DNA from: Parvularia atlantis
Lineage: Eukaryota; Opisthokonta; Rotosphaerida
Assembly (NCBI GenBank): GCA_943704415.1
Contig: CALSCO010000861.1
Location: 1 to 44,509 of the forward strand
Length of the DNA stretch: 44,509 nucleotides
Direction: 5' to 3'
Shown: positions 44,106-44,509 of the stretch, in pieces
Position numbering within the stretch: position 1 is the first letter of the stretch
Layout of the letters: every line of letters starts with the position of its first letter
Translations under genes and position numbers: made by a program
Notes under the pieces: model-generated
Databases searched by the model: none
What the model saw: the letters and a program-made list of their open reading frames with translations, nothing else
Told to the model about the DNA's origin: nothing

Positions 44106-44509
44106 TAGCGCAGAAAAATGGGTTTGATGACAGCGCCTCAGAACCGTAGAGACCTTTTCGCGCTTTATGAAGCAAAGTACCCGCTTCTCTCCATTTTCTC
44201 TTTTCCGTCTGCGCACTCTGCTCCAGTGAGCGATTCCGCTTTGTTTGCTTTTGCACAAAATGTTTGCAAGCCTCGGCAAGGTGTCGTGTGTGCGCACGGT
44301 CGGGCAATGTCGCCGGTAACCTCGACGACGTTCGTGTTCTCATCCAAGACCAGACGCCCGTCACGGCAAGCAACGCTCGCGTCTCCGAGTCGTCCGACCA
44401 CCAACGCGGTGATCTCGACTGTCAGGTGGCCGACCTGCAACAAGCAAGCGGAGTCGGCAGCGTCGTCATCAAGGACATCGCGTCTGGTTTGAACTGGAAC
44501 AGGCCTGGC
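44106..44509. other. Upstream region of the mucin-like gene and unresolved start of a further gene
   Basis: The first 150 bp are noticeably less GC-rich than the rest and probably hold the promoter of the mucin-like gene. From about 44260 both strands have gene-like open frames. On the plus strand a frame from 44294 to the window end reads NVAGNLDDVRVLIQDQTPVT and later GSVVIKDIASGLNWNRPG, with a possible ATG at 44260 in another frame. On the minus strand a frame reads LVVGRLGDASVACRDGRLVL. The two are mirror images with similar GC3, so I cannot say which is real. I see no known domain in either. Confidence 0.35.

Noticed and set aside
43000-44127. A long plus-strand frame of Val/Ala/Leu repeats opposite the mucin-like gene
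   Set aside because: It is the complement of the 24-nt coding repeat. It has no start context, signal or family, while the minus strand gives a signal peptide, TM helix and spliced tail.

Overview
The window is a stretch of very GC-rich, compact nuclear genome from a eukaryote, most likely a unicellular one. Coding sequence is cut by many short introns, mostly about 45-80 nt. They share a donor of the form GTGCGY, a CTGAC- or CTCAC-like branch site close to the acceptor, and a CAG acceptor. I read 22 protein genes that are complete or nearly so, the 3' end of one more at the left edge, and an unresolved start of something at the right edge. The content (FANCL, STK11IP-like, FAM114, PIG-T, ATE1, calcipressin, Kin1/MARK kinase, DUF1275, plus a histidine-biosynthesis gene) fits a free-living protist or early-diverging fungus related to the opisthokonts/amoebozoans. 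I cannot name the species. I saw no bacterial operons, CRISPR arrays, tRNA or rRNA genes, transposons or virus-like elements.

Layout, left to right: a partial gene end (1-89); hisC (-); KRI1 (+); SAD1/USP39 (+); a ubiquitin E2 (+); GINS subunit PSF2 (+); a p24/TMED cargo receptor (-); ATE1 (+); PIG-T (-); NMNAT (+); a tetraspanin (-); an STK11IP-like LRR protein (-); TAF4 (+); a mitochondrial oxoglutarate-type carrier (+); calcipressin/RCAN (-); cohesin SCC3/STAG (+); a Dicer-like double RNase III protein (-); FANCL (-); a FAM114-family protein (-); a Dpy-30 domain protein (+); a Kin1/MARK-type kinase (-); a DUF1275 membrane protein (+); and a mucin-like type I membrane protein (-).

Most of these are unlinked housekeeping functions, so position mainly reflects compaction. 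Divergent start codons lie 19-297 bp apart. Convergent stop codons lie as little as 9-12 bp apart. Several same-strand neighbours are separated by only 24-69 bp.

The most interesting items are: (1) a helicase-less Dicer-like protein in which the first RNase III domain keeps its acidic residues and the second appears to have lost them; (2) a set of GC-AG introns far above the usual share, all after exons ending in AAG or CAG; (3) an exact 16-nt motif at the same distance upstream of two adjacent ribosome/splicing genes; (4) the FAM114-FANCL-Dicer-like head-to-tail cluster with gaps of only 24 and 52 bp; and (5) a mucin-like surface protein whose cytoplasmic tail carries a PP1-type RVxF docking motif. 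Exon boundaries were joined by eye from splice motifs and family similarity. Gene spans are more reliable than individual junctions.
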